This document shows, piece by piece, positions 25,761 through 34,210 of a stretch of 64,000 bases of DNA. The first letter of the stretch is position 1. Every line of letters begins with the position of its first letter. Position numbers and translations under genes: made by a program. Below the pieces are notes generated by a model. That model made no database searches and was not told the origin of the DNA. It saw nothing but the letters and a program-made list of their open reading frames with translations. This stretch comes from Fodinibacter sp963800505 (GTDB lineage: Bacteria; Actinomycetota; Actinomycetes; Actinomycetales; Dermatophilaceae). The DNA is taken from the NCBI GenBank assembly GCA_963800505.1, contig CAWDBL010000037.1:248001-312000 (forward strand). Direction: 5' to 3'.

Positions 25761-27155
25761 TCAGGGGGCCACGGCATCCACGAGCTCGGCGAGGGAGCGC
25801 TCGATCGCGTCGCACAGCACGTCGATGTCGGGAACGGCGTCGTAGTCCCCGGTGACGCCGATCGTCAGGTGCCCGTCGTAGCTGAAGATGCCGATGCTGA
25901 TGCGCACCGACTGGGCGACCGGGATGTAGGGGAACAGCTCGAGCATCCGGTGGCCCAGCAGGTACAGCGGGTGCTGGGGGCCGGGGATGTTGGTGGTGAC
26001 CGTGTTGACCACGCGCTGCCCGGCCCGGGCATAGACCTTGGCGCCGAGGGTCATCAGCGTTGCCGGCACGAAATCCGCTGCAGCGAGCATGGACTCGATG
26101 CCGACCGACTGGCCGCTGCCCTTGAGCTCGTTCATCTGGTGCGTCACGACCGCGAGCCGCTCGCGCGGGCCGTCGACGCCCACGGGGAGCTCGGCGAACA
26201 GGGCGGTCACGTGGTTGCCCAGCTGTCCGCGATGCTCGTCGGTGCGCACCGACACCGGCACCAGGGAGCGGACCGTCGTGGTCTCGACGTCGTCGCCGCG
26301 CTTCAGCAGGTACTCACGGAAGCCCCCGGCCACGGCCGCCAGCACCACGTCGTTGACCGAGCACCCCGCGGCCTCCTTGACCCGCTTGACGTCGGCGAGC
26401 TCGGCCCGCGCGCAGCCCCACCGCCGGTGTGGGCCGAGGGGCCCGTTGAGCACGCTGGTCGGGGCCGCCGCCCGGCGGCCCACGCTGGCCAGGCCGTAGG
26501 CCCGCACCGCGCCCGCCTTGGCCAGGGCCGCCGGTGACCCGATGCCGCGCCGGGCCGCACCGGCGACGGCCCGGGCGGTGTCGAGCGGCAGCCGCGCGAT
26601 GCCCGCCATGCCGGATGCCGTGAGCCCCAGTCGCGACGGAGGCGCCGCCGGGTGCCACGCCCGCACCGGCCGCGGAGCGGGCTTCGGGGTGTCGTCGAGC
26701 AGCACCTCCATCAGCTCGTTCCCGGCGAGCCCGTCGATCATCGCGTGGTGTGTCTTGGTGAGCAGGGCCCACCGGCCGCCGGTCAGGCCCTCGACGAACC
26801 ACAGCTCCCACAAGGGGCGGTCCGGGTCGAGGCGCTGCGAGAGCACCCGGCCGAACAGTGCGCGTAGCTGCCGGTCGCCGCCGGGCGCGGGAATCGCGGT
26901 GTGCCGCAGGTGGTAGTCGAGCAGGAAGTGGGGGTCGTCGACCCACACCGGGCGGGCGAGGTCGAGCGGCATCCGTTGCACCCGCTGGCGGTGGCGCAGC
27001 AGGCTGCCGAGGCACGACTGCATGTGCGCCGCGAGCTCGTCGTACGTCGGCGCCGGACCCTCGAAGACGAGCAGCGACCCGACGTGCATCTGCTGGTGGT
27101 CGTTCTCGAGCTGGAGGAACCCCGCGTCGAGCGAGCTGAGTCGCTGCACGCTCAC
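25761..27155 (-). CDS. wax ester synthase/diacylglycerol acyltransferase (WS/DGAT)
   Basis: A 464-residue acyltransferase with the catalytic HHAMIDG at residues 136-142, the start MQRLSSLDAGFL-like, PLWELWFVEGL and the C-terminal NTVTTNIPGPQHPLYLLG motif. These enzymes make triacylglycerol or wax esters from acyl-CoA for carbon storage and sit on the membrane or lipid-droplet surface. The GTG at 27155 overlaps the stop of the upstream alpha/beta hydrolase (GTGA), giving a synthase-hydrolase pair typical of storage-lipid turnover. A second in-frame GTG lies at 27149. Confidence 0.9.
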   Translation of the reverse strand: MSVQRLSSLDAGFLQLENDHQQMHVGSLLVFEGPAPTYDELAAHMQSCLGSLLRHRQRVQRMPLDLARPVWVDDPHFLLDYHLRHTAIPAPGGDRQLRALFGRVLSQRLDPDRPLWELWFVEGLTGGRWALLTKTHHAMIDGLAGNELMEVLLDDTPKPAPRPVRAWHPAAPPSRLGLTASGMAGIARLPLDTARAVAGAARRGIGSPAALAKAGAVRAYGLASVGRRAAAPTSVLNGPLGPHRRWGCARAELADVKRVKEAAGCSVNDVVLAAVAGGFREYLLKRGDDVETTTVRSLVPVSVRTDEHRGQLGNHVTALFAELPVGVDGPRERLAVVTHQMNELKGSGQSVGIESMLAAADFVPATLMTLGAKVYARAGQRVVNTVTTNIPGPQHPLYLLGHRMLELFPYIPVAQSVRISIGIFSYDGHLTIGVTGDYDAVPDIDVLCDAIERSLAELVDAVAP

Positions 27156-28111
27156 GCCCTCGGCCGTACGGACGTCTTGGCCTGCGAGGCGAGGTCGGCC
27201 ACCACGGGGTGCTGTGCGAGCCAGCCGAGGATGGCGTCGATGGTCCACTGCGGCGCCTCGAGCTGGGGGACGTGCCCCACGCCGCGGGCGATCTTGAACT
27301 CCCATTGCGGGTTCGCCGCGGCCGCAACGCGGGCCGAGGCGACGTTGATCAGCCGGTCCCGGTCGCCGTGCAGCAGCAGCACGGGCACGTCGATGTCCTG
27401 CAGCATCGCGGCGTAGCGCTTGCGGTCGGCCATCACCCAGAGCAGCGACTGCGCTGCGGTGAGCATCTCGGAGTCGACGTCGGGGTACTCGAGGCGCTGG
27501 CCGGCGAGCTCGGCGTGCAGCTCGACGACCTCCGGCGGGATGCGGTCGGGGTCGGCGCAGCACAGCTCCATCAGCTCGCGGGCCGCCTTGACGGCCGACT
27601 CCTCGTCGCGGGGTCGGCGCACCATCCGCCGGCCGACGACCGGCACCATGAACGCGGCGAAGGTGGCGAACACCTTGGGGTCGGGGCGGGCGCGCAGCGC
27701 GGGTGGGAGAGCCGGGTCGACGAGCACGAGCCCGGCGACCGTCTCCGCGCGTCGCGCGGCCTGGCGGATGGAGATCAGCCCGCCCATCGAGTTGCCGACC
27801 AGGATCGCCGGGGTGCCGGCCACCTCGACGAGGAAGCGGTGGAGCAGGCGGTTGTTCGCCTGCACCGACGTCGAGCGGGAACCGCCCAGCGTGTGCCCGA
27901 AGCCGGCGAGGTCGATGGCCACCACCCGGCAGGTCTGCGCCAGCGTCGGCGCTACCGCGGCCCAGTTGACGGCGGAGCCGCCGAGCCCGTGCACGCACAC
28001 CACCAGCGGACCGTCGTCGGGGCCGCCGAAGTCGAGGAAGTGCACCGGACCGTCGAGGTCGGCCCACCGCGACTCGGGGCTCGGGGCGCGCTCGTTCGGT
28101 ACCGCAGTCAC
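27152..28111 (-). CDS. alpha/beta hydrolase coupled to WS/DGAT
   Basis: A 319-residue serine alpha/beta-hydrolase. HGLGG is at 41-45, the nucleophile Ser108 in VGNSMGG, the acid Asp252 in HGDRDRLI and His280 in GVGHVPQLE. Relatives are lipases or esterases beside acyltransferases. Overlap with the WS/DGAT start suggests a shared role in neutral lipid cycling. The GTG at 28111 is preceded by AAGGG at unusually short distance, so the start is only moderately certain. Confidence 0.83.
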   Translation of the reverse strand: MTAVPNERAPSPESRWADLDGPVHFLDFGGPDDGPLVVCVHGLGGSAVNWAAVAPTLAQTCRVVAIDLAGFGHTLGGSRSTSVQANNRLLHRFLVEVAGTPAILVGNSMGGLISIRQAARRAETVAGLVLVDPALPPALRARPDPKVFATFAAFMVPVVGRRMVRRPRDEESAVKAARELMELCCADPDRIPPEVVELHAELAGQRLEYPDVDSEMLTAAQSLLWVMADRKRYAAMLQDIDVPVLLLHGDRDRLINVASARVAAAANPQWEFKIARGVGHVPQLEAPQWTIDAILGWLAQHPVVADLASQAKTSVRPRA

Positions 28112-28144
28112 CCTTCGGACTCTAGGCCCGCTCCGCCCGCTGCG

Positions 28145-28159
28145 AGCCACTTGGTGGCT
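28145..28159. terminator. small hairpin downstream of galM
   Basis: AGCCAC (28145-28150) pairs with GTGGCT (28154-28159) around a 3-nt loop, between the galM stop and the hydrolase start. There is no T tract, so this is only a weak terminator candidate. Confidence 0.3.
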
Positions 28160-28178
28160 ATTCCCACAGCCCGGGGTC

Positions 28179-29216
28179 TCAGTGCTGTGCGAACCGCCAG
28201 ACGGTGGTGGCCCGGTAATCCTCGCCGGGGCGCAGCACGGCCGACGGGAACGCGGACTGGTTGGGGGCGTCGGGGTACGCCTGGCACTCCAGCGCGACGC
28301 CGGCCCGCGACTCGAGCAGCCGGCCGCTGCGGTCGGCGACGGTGCCGTCGAGCTTGTGCCCGGTGTAGACCTGCACCGAGGGCTGCGTGGTGGAGACCTC
28401 CAGGGTGCGGCCGGTCGGTGGGTGCTCGAGCCGGGCCACCGGGCGCAGCCCGTCGCCGGCCAGGACGAAGGCGTGGTCGATGCCGCCCGCCTGGCGCACC
28501 TGGGCGTGGTCGCCCCCCACCCGGTCGCCGAGGACCGCACCGCGGCGGAGGTCGAAGGGCGTGTCCGCCACCGGCTCGACGTGGCCGAGCGGGATGGATC
28601 GTTCGTCGACCGGCAGGTACGCGTCGGCCGCAACGGTGAGCCGGTGCTCGTCGATCCGGCCCTCACCGGCGAGGTTGAGGTAGGCGTGGTTGGTGAGGCT
28701 GACGACGGTGGGGGCGGACGTCTCGGCGAGGTGCTCGATGGTGACGCTGTCGGCCGTCACGGAGTAGCGCACCCGGGCGGTGACCTCACCGGGGAAGCCC
28801 TGGTCGCCGTCGGGGCTGACGAGCTGCAGCTCGAGCGAGGTGTCGTCAGCCGCCACCAGCGACCACTGCCGCGAGTGGAAGCCTCCCGGGCCGCCGTGCA
28901 GGCAGGTGGTGCCCTCGTTCGGCGCCAGGTCGTGGCGCACGCCGTCGAGGGTGAAGGTCGCGGCACCGATCCGGTTGGCGTAGCGGCCCACCGTCGCCCC
29001 CAGGTAGGGGTTGGTGGGGGCGGCATAGTCGGCGGCTGCTGCCAAGCCCAGCGCAACGTCGACGAAGTCGTTGTCGCTCAACGGCATCCGGACTCTGGCG
29101 ATCGTGGCTCCGAGGTCGAGCACGGTGAGCTGGACGCCGCGTTCGTCGGCGGCGAGGGTGAAGGCGGTGACGTCCGAGCCGTCGTCGAGGGCGCCGAAGG
29201 ACGAGCGGACCAGCAT
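28179..29216 (-). CDS. galM: aldose 1-epimerase
   Basis: A 345-residue mutarotase. NEGTTCLHGGPGGFHSRQW carries His107, SLTNHAYLNL carries catalytic His177, and ALECQAYPDAPNQ carries catalytic Glu310. GRYANRIG near 78-84 is also conserved. It interconverts alpha and beta anomers of hexoses in the cytoplasm. GAGGAG lies before the ATG at 29216. No galactose operon is adjacent, so the physiological sugar is not fixed by context. Confidence 0.9.
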   Translation of the reverse strand: MLVRSSFGALDDGSDVTAFTLAADERGVQLTVLDLGATIARVRMPLSDNDFVDVALGLAAAADYAAPTNPYLGATVGRYANRIGAATFTLDGVRHDLAPNEGTTCLHGGPGGFHSRQWSLVAADDTSLELQLVSPDGDQGFPGEVTARVRYSVTADSVTIEHLAETSAPTVVSLTNHAYLNLAGEGRIDEHRLTVAADAYLPVDERSIPLGHVEPVADTPFDLRRGAVLGDRVGGDHAQVRQAGGIDHAFVLAGDGLRPVARLEHPPTGRTLEVSTTQPSVQVYTGHKLDGTVADRSGRLLESRAGVALECQAYPDAPNQSAFPSAVLRPGEDYRATTVWRFAQH

Positions 29217-29322
29217 GTCGGCGACTCCTCGCGGTGGGTGGATGACGGTCGCGACGTTACCGCCGCCACCGGCGCGGGTGCGGGGGAGCGGCCGGGCGAA
29301 GCGGTCACCGAGGCGCAGGAGC

Positions 29323-29673
29323 GCTGTTGTTCCCATCGGCGGCCACCTGCGCGACCGACTCCCCGGCACCAGGGTTCGCCCCAACGGCGACAGCCGATCG
29401 GGCGCGCCGACGACGACACTGGTCGTCCGGATCACCGACGGGGCCGAGATGGGCTCCGCGGTGCTCGAGTACCCCCACGGTGTCGTCGACTCGGTGATGC
29501 CCGGCTCCGGAGGCGGCCTGCCGCCCCACTGGGCGCTGCAGGGGCCCTCCGACTACCTCGAGGTGCTGCGCACCGCGGTGCCCGCCGTGCCGTGTGGCGG
29601 CCCAAGCCCGACCTCGCGACCTCGCGACCTCGCGACCTCGACGGAGGGCTGTCTGCTCGCCGGGGGCCGCTGA
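29323..29673 (+). pseudogene. possible degraded gene between galM and the MDMPI-like gene
   Basis: The 515 bp from 29217 to 29731 hold no confident gene. On the plus strand a frame ending at 29673 has strongly GC3-biased codons from about 29400 to 29590 (translation includes RITDGAEMGSAVLEYPHGV and LQGPSDYLEVLRTAVP), as real coding sequence would, but no start codon with a ribosome site. The reading then enters a 9-bp tandem repeat. I do not recognise the family. A decayed or truncated gene is the simplest reading. Confidence 0.3.
29610..29643. repeat. 9-bp tandem repeat (GACCTCGCG)
   Basis: About 3.7 head-to-tail copies of GACCTCGCG. They lie inside the possible gene remnant and add exact three-residue repeats without changing frame. 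Confidence 0.8.
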
Positions 29674-29731
29674 CCCGCGGACACGCGGTGGGACCGGGAA
29701 TCCCCTCGGGCCCGGGGAGGTTGCGGACCGC

Positions 29732-30523
29732 ATGACTGGCACCGCTGACGCGACCATCTCGGCCCTGCGCTCCACCCACGACGAGCTGGCCGCGGTCGTG
29801 CGCGACCTCGACGACGAGCAGCTGCTGGCGCCCTCGGGGGCTTCCGAGTGGCCGGTGGCCCAGGTGCTCTCGCACCTCGGCAGCGGCGCCGAGATCGGCC
29901 TGGCCACGCTGCGCGCCGCCACCGGCGAGGGCGACGTCCCCGGTGACGGCTTCAACCAGTCGGTCTGGGACCGCTGGAACGCGATGTCGCCTCGCGAGCA
30001 GGCCGACGGCTTCGTCGACTCCGACGAGGCGTTGGTGGCGGCGTACGAGGGGCTCACCCCGGCGCAGCGGTCCGACCTGCAGGTCAGGCTCGGGTTCCTC
30101 CCCATGCCGCTTCCGGTCGCCTCGCTGGCCGGGATGCGGCTCAACGAGGCCGCCCAGCACTCGTGGGACGTGCGGGTCGCCTTCGACGACGAGGCGGCGA
30201 TCGACGGCCCCACGGCATCCCTCGTCGTCGAGCACTACGCCACCGGGCTGGGCTTCCTGCTGGGCTTCATCGGCAAGGCGGATGCGGTCGGCGAGCCCAC
30301 CGTGGTGGCGCTCGGTGACTCCGGGCTGGCGCTCTCGGTCACCGACACGGTGGCGCTGGTGCCCACCGACGAGGCGGTGGCCACCTCGACCCTCACCGGT
30401 CCGCCGGATGCCGTGGCGCGCCTGATCTCCGGCCGGCTCACCCCGCGCTGGACCCCCGAGGAGGTCACCGTGTCCGGCAACGTCGACCTCGACGACCTGC
30501 GTCGGGTCTTCCCCGGCTACTGA
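29732..30523 (+). CDS. maleylpyruvate isomerase-fold, mycothiol-dependent-type protein
   Basis: A 263-residue DinB/MDMPI-fold protein of the actinobacterial TIGR03083 type. The N-terminal helix bundle has LRSTHDELAAVVRDLDDEQL and SEWPVAQVLSHLGSGAEIGL, with His near 50 as expected for the metal site. A second conserved stretch is AGMRLNEAAQHSWDVRVAF, with His about 150. Members with the full His triad are mycothiol-dependent isomerases or transferases. The ATG at 29732 has GGGGAGG 11 nt upstream. The stop codon is also the first triplet of a 53-bp tandem repeat. Confidence 0.82.
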   Translation: MTGTADATISALRSTHDELAAVVRDLDDEQLLAPSGASEWPVAQVLSHLGSGAEIGLATLRAATGEGDVPGDGFNQSVWDRWNAMSPREQADGFVDSDEALVAAYEGLTPAQRSDLQVRLGFLPMPLPVASLAGMRLNEAAQHSWDVRVAFDDEAAIDGPTASLVVEHYATGLGFLLGFIGKADAVGEPTVVALGDSGLALSVTDTVALVPTDEAVATSTLTGPPDAVARLISGRLTPRWTPEEVTVSGNVDLDDLRRVFPGY

Positions 30524-30659
30524 CCCCGTCCCGGAATCGACCGATAGGTCACGTCCGGGACGCCCGGACTCGCTGACCCCGTCCCGGAATCGACCGATAG
30601 GTCACGTCCGGGACGCCCGGACTCGCTGACCCCGTCCCTGACGTGACCTATTGGTCGAT
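30521..30659. repeat. 53-bp tandem repeat plus inverted core, bidirectional terminator
   Basis: A 53-bp unit occurs exactly twice (30521-30573, 30574-30626), followed by a third partial unit whose core is inverted. The 17-bp core ATCGACCGATAGGTCAC is at 30536-30552 and 30589-30605; its reverse complement with one mismatch is at 30643-30659. Within each unit CGTCCCGGA pairs with TCCGGGACG. Several alternative hairpins are possible. It separates two convergent genes. Confidence 0.75.
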
Positions 30660-30685
30660 CTGGGTGCGCCTGCCGGTCTCGAGTG

Positions 30686-31645
30686 TCAGGGACGGGCGAC
30701 CTCGACGACGACCTTGCCGAGGGCGCGGCCCTCGCCGACGTGCGCCAACGCCTCGGGCACCTCGTCGAGGGCGAAGGTGCGGTCGACCCGGATCTCCACC
30801 TCACCCGCGGCACAGCGCTGTGCCAGGGGCCCGAAGTGCGCCGGGCCGGGCTTGACGGCGAGCACGCCGATGCGGCGGCCGCTGAGCCGGCCGACGACCG
30901 CCCCGGTCACCAGCACGTTCAGCACTGTGCGGGCCGGCCCGCCCACGCACCGGTAGCGGCCCCCCGTCGCCAGGGCTCGCCGGCAGTCGCGCACCGAGCG
31001 GTGGGCGACGAGGTCGAGCACGAGGTCGTAGGGCTGCTGCCGGGTGAAGTCGTCGCGGCGGTAGTCGAGCACCTCGTCGGCACCGAGCGAGCGCATGTGC
31101 TCGAGCTTGCCGGCGTTGTCGACCGCCGTGACGTGCGCACCCAGGTGCTTGGCGAGCTGGATCGCGAACATGCCGGTGCCACCGCCACCGCCGTTGACGA
31201 GGACCCGAGTTCCCGGCCCTGACCCCGCCGTGCCCTGCAGGGCGATCGCGCCGGCCTGGGGGATGGTCGACGCCTCCGCGAAGCTGAGCTCCGGCGGCTT
31301 CGGGGCGAGCACCGACGCCGGCGCGACGGCATACTCGGCGAACCCGCCCTTGAGGCCCAGGTTGTCGCCGTACACCTCGTCGCCCGGGCGGAAGCCGGTG
31401 ACCCCGGGCGCGACGGCCGCGACCCGGCCGGCGATGTCGGAGCCGAGCACCCGGCGCCCCGGCCGGCGCAGGCCGCCGAACCGGGCGTAGGCGGGGGAGC
31501 CGACCAGGCTCTCCCAGTCCGAGAGGTTGACCGAGGTCGCCACCACCTGCACGAGCACCTGGTCGCCCTTCGGTGTGGGCCGCTCGAGGTGGTCCAGGCG
31601 CAGCACGTCGGGCAGGCCGTAGCGGTCGTACACGACGGCCCTCAT
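30686..31645 (-). CDS. quinone-oxidoreductase-like MDR protein
   Basis: A 319-residue NADPH-dependent MDR oxidoreductase lacking zinc ligands. MRAVVYDRYGLPDVL starts it, VLGSDIAGRVAAVAPGV is typical of the family, and the cofactor motif is NGGGGGTGMFAIQLAK. The enzyme probably reduces quinones or enones. The ATG at 31645 gives the normal family N-terminus. It stands alone, convergent with the MDMPI-like gene and divergent from the DUF7144 gene. Confidence 0.85.
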   Translation of the reverse strand: MRAVVYDRYGLPDVLRLDHLERPTPKGDQVLVQVVATSVNLSDWESLVGSPAYARFGGLRRPGRRVLGSDIAGRVAAVAPGVTGFRPGDEVYGDNLGLKGGFAEYAVAPASVLAPKPPELSFAEASTIPQAGAIALQGTAGSGPGTRVLVNGGGGGTGMFAIQLAKHLGAHVTAVDNAGKLEHMRSLGADEVLDYRRDDFTRQQPYDLVLDLVAHRSVRDCRRALATGGRYRCVGGPARTVLNVLVTGAVVGRLSGRRIGVLAVKPGPAHFGPLAQRCAAGEVEIRVDRTFALDEVPEALAHVGEGRALGKVVVEVARP

Positions 31646-31865
31646 CCGGCGCGTCCCCCGGTGCCGGGCTGACGGGTGCCGTGCTGGCTGGTGCCGTGCG
31701 GTCTGCTGCGGTCCATTCCGGCCACGGTACTCAGGCGGCGCCTGCGGCACCGCGGCACCCGGCGTCATCCGGTATGGGTGACGCGGCGGTGCGCGGCGCA
31801 GGAGAACCATGGGACACCGGGCCCGGACCAATGCCGGGTCGTCAGCCGAGCGGAAGGACGCCACC

Positions 31866-32294
31866 ATGTCTGCCAAGAAGGTCGACTCGCGAGGCATGCC
31901 GCTGAAGACGTACGACTCCCACAAGCGCGTCGCCTCGACCTCGTTCGCGGCGGTGCTGCTCATCGTCGTGGGCGTCTTCCACCTCCTGCAGGGGTTCTCG
32001 GCGATCTTCAGCGAAGGCGACTTCACCACCGCGAAGGGGTACGCCCTCGGCTCGGACGGCTCCAAGTGGGGCTGGGCGCACCTCGCGCTGGGCGTCGCCG
32101 CCGTCGCCGCCGGGGTGGCCCTGCGCCAGCGTGCCGATTGGGCCCGCGGTGTCGCGGTCATCGTCGCGACGCTGAGCATGTTCGGCGCGTTCCTGTGGAT
32201 CCCGTACCAGCCGGTCGCGGCGATCGTCATCCTCGCGCTCGACTTCTTCGTGATGTGGGCCGCGTTCGCCGACCTGAACCGGAACGCGCCCTAG
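31866..32294 (+). CDS. DUF7144 family membrane protein
   Basis: A 142-residue protein with four predicted membrane segments; the first is FAAVLLIVVGVFHLLQGFSA. GWAHLALGVAAVAAGVAL and the final FLWIPYQP...LDFFVMWA fit the actinobacterial DUF7144 family. Function is unknown. GGAAGG lies 8-9 bases before the ATG at 31866. The preceding 220-bp gap (31646-31865) contains short GGTGCCGTG repeats but no gene I can support. Confidence 0.8.
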   Translation: MSAKKVDSRGMPLKTYDSHKRVASTSFAAVLLIVVGVFHLLQGFSAIFSEGDFTTAKGYALGSDGSKWGWAHLALGVAAVAAGVALRQRADWARGVAVIVATLSMFGAFLWIPYQPVAAIVILALDFFVMWAAFADLNRNAP

Positions 32295-32336
32295 TCCTGA
32301 CCCTACGGCGGCGCTCGGTCCGCGACGATGGGACGC

Positions 32337-33410
32337 ATGGCGCCCTGGGTCCTGCATGTCGACATGGACCAGTTCATCGCGGCCGTCGAGGTGCTGCGCC
32401 ACCCCGAGCTCGCCGGGCTGCCGGTGATCGTCGGCGCCCGCGGCGACCCGACCGAGCGCGGCGTGGTCTCGACCGCCTCGTACGAGGCCCGTGCGTTCGG
32501 TGTGCGATCGGGGATGCCGTTGCGCACGGCCGTGCGCCGGTGCCCCGACGCCGTGGTGCTGCCGGTCGACAAACCGGCGTACGACGCGGCATCCGCCGTG
32601 GTGATGGACACCCTGCGAGCCGTGCCCGGCGCGGTGGTGGAGGTGCTCGGGTGGGACGAGGCGTTCGTCGGGGTGTCGGCGGAGGAGCCCGAGGCGGTGG
32701 CGCGCCGCATCCAGGCCGACGTGCTCGCCGCGAGCCTGCTGCACTGCACGGTCGGCATCGGCGACACCAAGGTGCGCGCCAAGATCGCCACTGAGTTCGG
32801 CAAGCCGCGGGGCACCTTCCGGCTGACCCGGGAGAACTGGTTCGAGGTGATGGGGGACAGGCCGACGGGCGACCTGTGGGGCGTCGGGTCGCGCATCTCG
32901 CAGCGGCTGGGCAGCCTGGGGGTGCAGACCGTGCGTGAGCTGGCCGAGGCCGACGACGCGCTGTTGGCAGGCGAGTTCGGGCCACAGACCGGGCCGTGGC
33001 TGGGCGCGCTCGGCCGGGGCGAGGGCAGCTCGGACGTCGACGACACCCCGTGGGTGCCGCGGGCACACGGCCGCGAGACGACCTACCAGCGCGACCTCGA
33101 GCCCGGCGAGGTGGATGACGCAGTGCGGGTGCTCGCGGCCCAGGTGATCGACGACATCCGGGCCGAGGGGCGGCCGTGTGCGCGGGTGCACCTCAAGGTG
33201 CGGTTCACACCGTTCTTCACCGTGAACCGCTCGCGCAAGCTGGCCGAGCCGACGTGGGATGCCGGCGTCATCGCCGACACGGCGTTGGCGCTCTACCGCG
33301 CGCTCGACGACGAGCGCGCGGTGCGGCTGCTCGGGGTGCGGGCCGACATGGTGCCGCCCGAGGACGGCTACGAGCCGCCGCGCACCCACGGCCGCCGCGG
33401 CGGCCCCTGA
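32337..33410 (+). CDS. dinB: Y-family DNA polymerase IV
   Basis: A 357-residue translesion polymerase. The catalytic motif VDMDQFIAAVE is at residues 7-17, YEARAFGVRSGMP follows, the second carboxylate motif is GWDEAFVGV (instead of the usual S(I/L)DE), and the HhH region contains LWGVGSRISQRLGSLGV. The C-terminus holds the little-finger domain, and the protein ends without a clear beta-clamp motif. It copies damaged DNA with low fidelity. The ATG at 32337 gives the standard N-terminus; 32328 adds three residues. No SOS box was evident to me upstream. Confidence 0.88.
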   Translation: MAPWVLHVDMDQFIAAVEVLRHPELAGLPVIVGARGDPTERGVVSTASYEARAFGVRSGMPLRTAVRRCPDAVVLPVDKPAYDAASAVVMDTLRAVPGAVVEVLGWDEAFVGVSAEEPEAVARRIQADVLAASLLHCTVGIGDTKVRAKIATEFGKPRGTFRLTRENWFEVMGDRPTGDLWGVGSRISQRLGSLGVQTVRELAEADDALLAGEFGPQTGPWLGALGRGEGSSDVDDTPWVPRAHGRETTYQRDLEPGEVDDAVRVLAAQVIDDIRAEGRPCARVHLKVRFTPFFTVNRSRKLAEPTWDAGVIADTALALYRALDDERAVRLLGVRADMVPPEDGYEPPRTHGRRGGP

Positions 33411-33430
33411 CTCGGCGGGCCCACGCCGGG

Positions 33431-33451
33431 CCGCCGCCCGTTGAGCGGCGG
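33431..33451. terminator. hairpin after dinB
   Basis: CCGCCGC (33431-33437) pairs with GCGGCGG (33445-33451) across a 7-nt loop, 20 bp after the dinB stop. Confidence 0.5.
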
Positions 33452-33478
33452 TTGGAGTGCGAGCGTGCCAGTCGACCG

Positions 33479-33529
33479 GTCGAGACATGCCCTGGAGAAT
33501 CGGGCTCGCGATCCCGGGCATGTCTCGAC
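33479..33529. repeat. 14-bp perfect inverted repeat between dinB and toxin gene
   Basis: GTCGAGACATGCCC (33479-33492) and its exact reverse complement (33516-33529) flank a 23-nt loop. It is likely part of a bidirectional terminator for the convergent dinB and toxin genes. Confidence 0.65.
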
Positions 33530-33613
33530 TCCTCGATCCAACCACTGGCTGGATGCCGCGCCTCGGGCAGCGCTGGACGCAACCCTTCTGCCCGCTGGTG
33601 TGGCGGTCAGTTC

Positions 33614-33973
33614 CTAGAGCTGGAGGTGGAGGCGGAGGGCGTCGTCCAGCTGGACCATCCGATGAGCGGGAACCCGGCCGATGACTGGCCCCAGGCGCTC
33701 GACGGACACCGAGCGAATCTGTTCCCCCTGTGCCTTCGAGTCCACACGAAGGCCGGTCTCCTCGGCGTCCAGCAGGACCTGGAACGGGTACACCCGGGCG
33801 ACGTTGCTGGTGACCGGCACGATGGTGACCACCCCGCGGCCAAGCCGTGCAGCACTGGCATTCGCGCGGTCGTTACTCACGATGACCGCCGGGCGACGCT
33901 TGTTCGCCTCGCCGGCCCGTGCCGGATCCAGGTCGGTCAGGCGGATCTCACCGCGCAGCATCGGTGAGACCAT
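33614..33973 (-). CDS. MazF/PemK-type toxin endoribonuclease
   Basis: A 119-residue protein with the MazF fold: GEIRLTDLDPARAGEANKRR (family GEIxxxDLxPxxGxE-R), then RPAVIVSND, VVTIVPVTSN and VYPFQVLL. These place the catalytic Arg in the first loop and the Thr-Ser in the second. Such toxins cleave mRNA at short motifs. I favour the ATG at 33973, with GGAGG 12 nt upstream, over 33961. The gene overlaps the antitoxin gene by 26 bp, a usual arrangement. Confidence 0.87.
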   Translation of the reverse strand: MVSPMLRGEIRLTDLDPARAGEANKRRPAVIVSNDRANASAARLGRGVVTIVPVTSNVARVYPFQVLLDAEETGLRVDSKAQGEQIRSVSVERLGPVIGRVPAHRMVQLDDALRLHLQL

Positions 33974-34178
33974 CCGCGGTGGTGTCCTCCCACGCGGTCG
34001 CTTCACCCGATGCTTGCCACTCGTCCCAGGCGGCGGCGTAGGCGTCCTCGAGCTCGGGGTCCCGCAGCATCCGGATGGCGTGCTGGATCGCAGCCGACCG
34101 GGACGGTACGCCGGCCGCCCGCACGTAGCGATCCAATGCGGCGACATCCTCGTCGGACAGGCTGATGCTCAGCTTCAT
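33948..34178 (-). CDS. ribbon-helix-helix antitoxin
   Basis: A 76-residue protein. The N-terminus, MKLSISLSDEDVAALDRYVR, and SRSAAIQHAIRML form a ribbon-helix-helix DNA-binding domain (MazE/CopG-like). The acidic, disordered C-terminus (WEDTTADGLTDAAR) would wrap the toxin. The operon is likely autorepressed: a perfect 18-bp palindrome lies 7 bp before the start codon. The start at 34178 leaves very little leader. Confidence 0.85.
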   Translation of the reverse strand: MKLSISLSDEDVAALDRYVRAAGVPSRSAAIQHAIRMLRDPELEDAYAAAWDEWQASGEATAWEDTTADGLTDAAR

Positions 34179-34185
34179 GCAGACA

Positions 34186-34203
34186 ATGCTACCCGGGTAG
34201 CAT
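34186..34203. promoter_or_regulatory. perfect palindromic operator of the toxin-antitoxin operon
   Basis: ATGCTACCCGGGTAGCAT is a perfect 18-bp palindrome immediately upstream of the antitoxin. Its antitoxin-proximal arm ends in TAGCAT, a reasonable -10 element, so repressor binding would block the promoter. A further GCTACC half-site lies at about 34210. Confidence 0.7.
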
Positions 34204-34210
34204 CCCCGTG

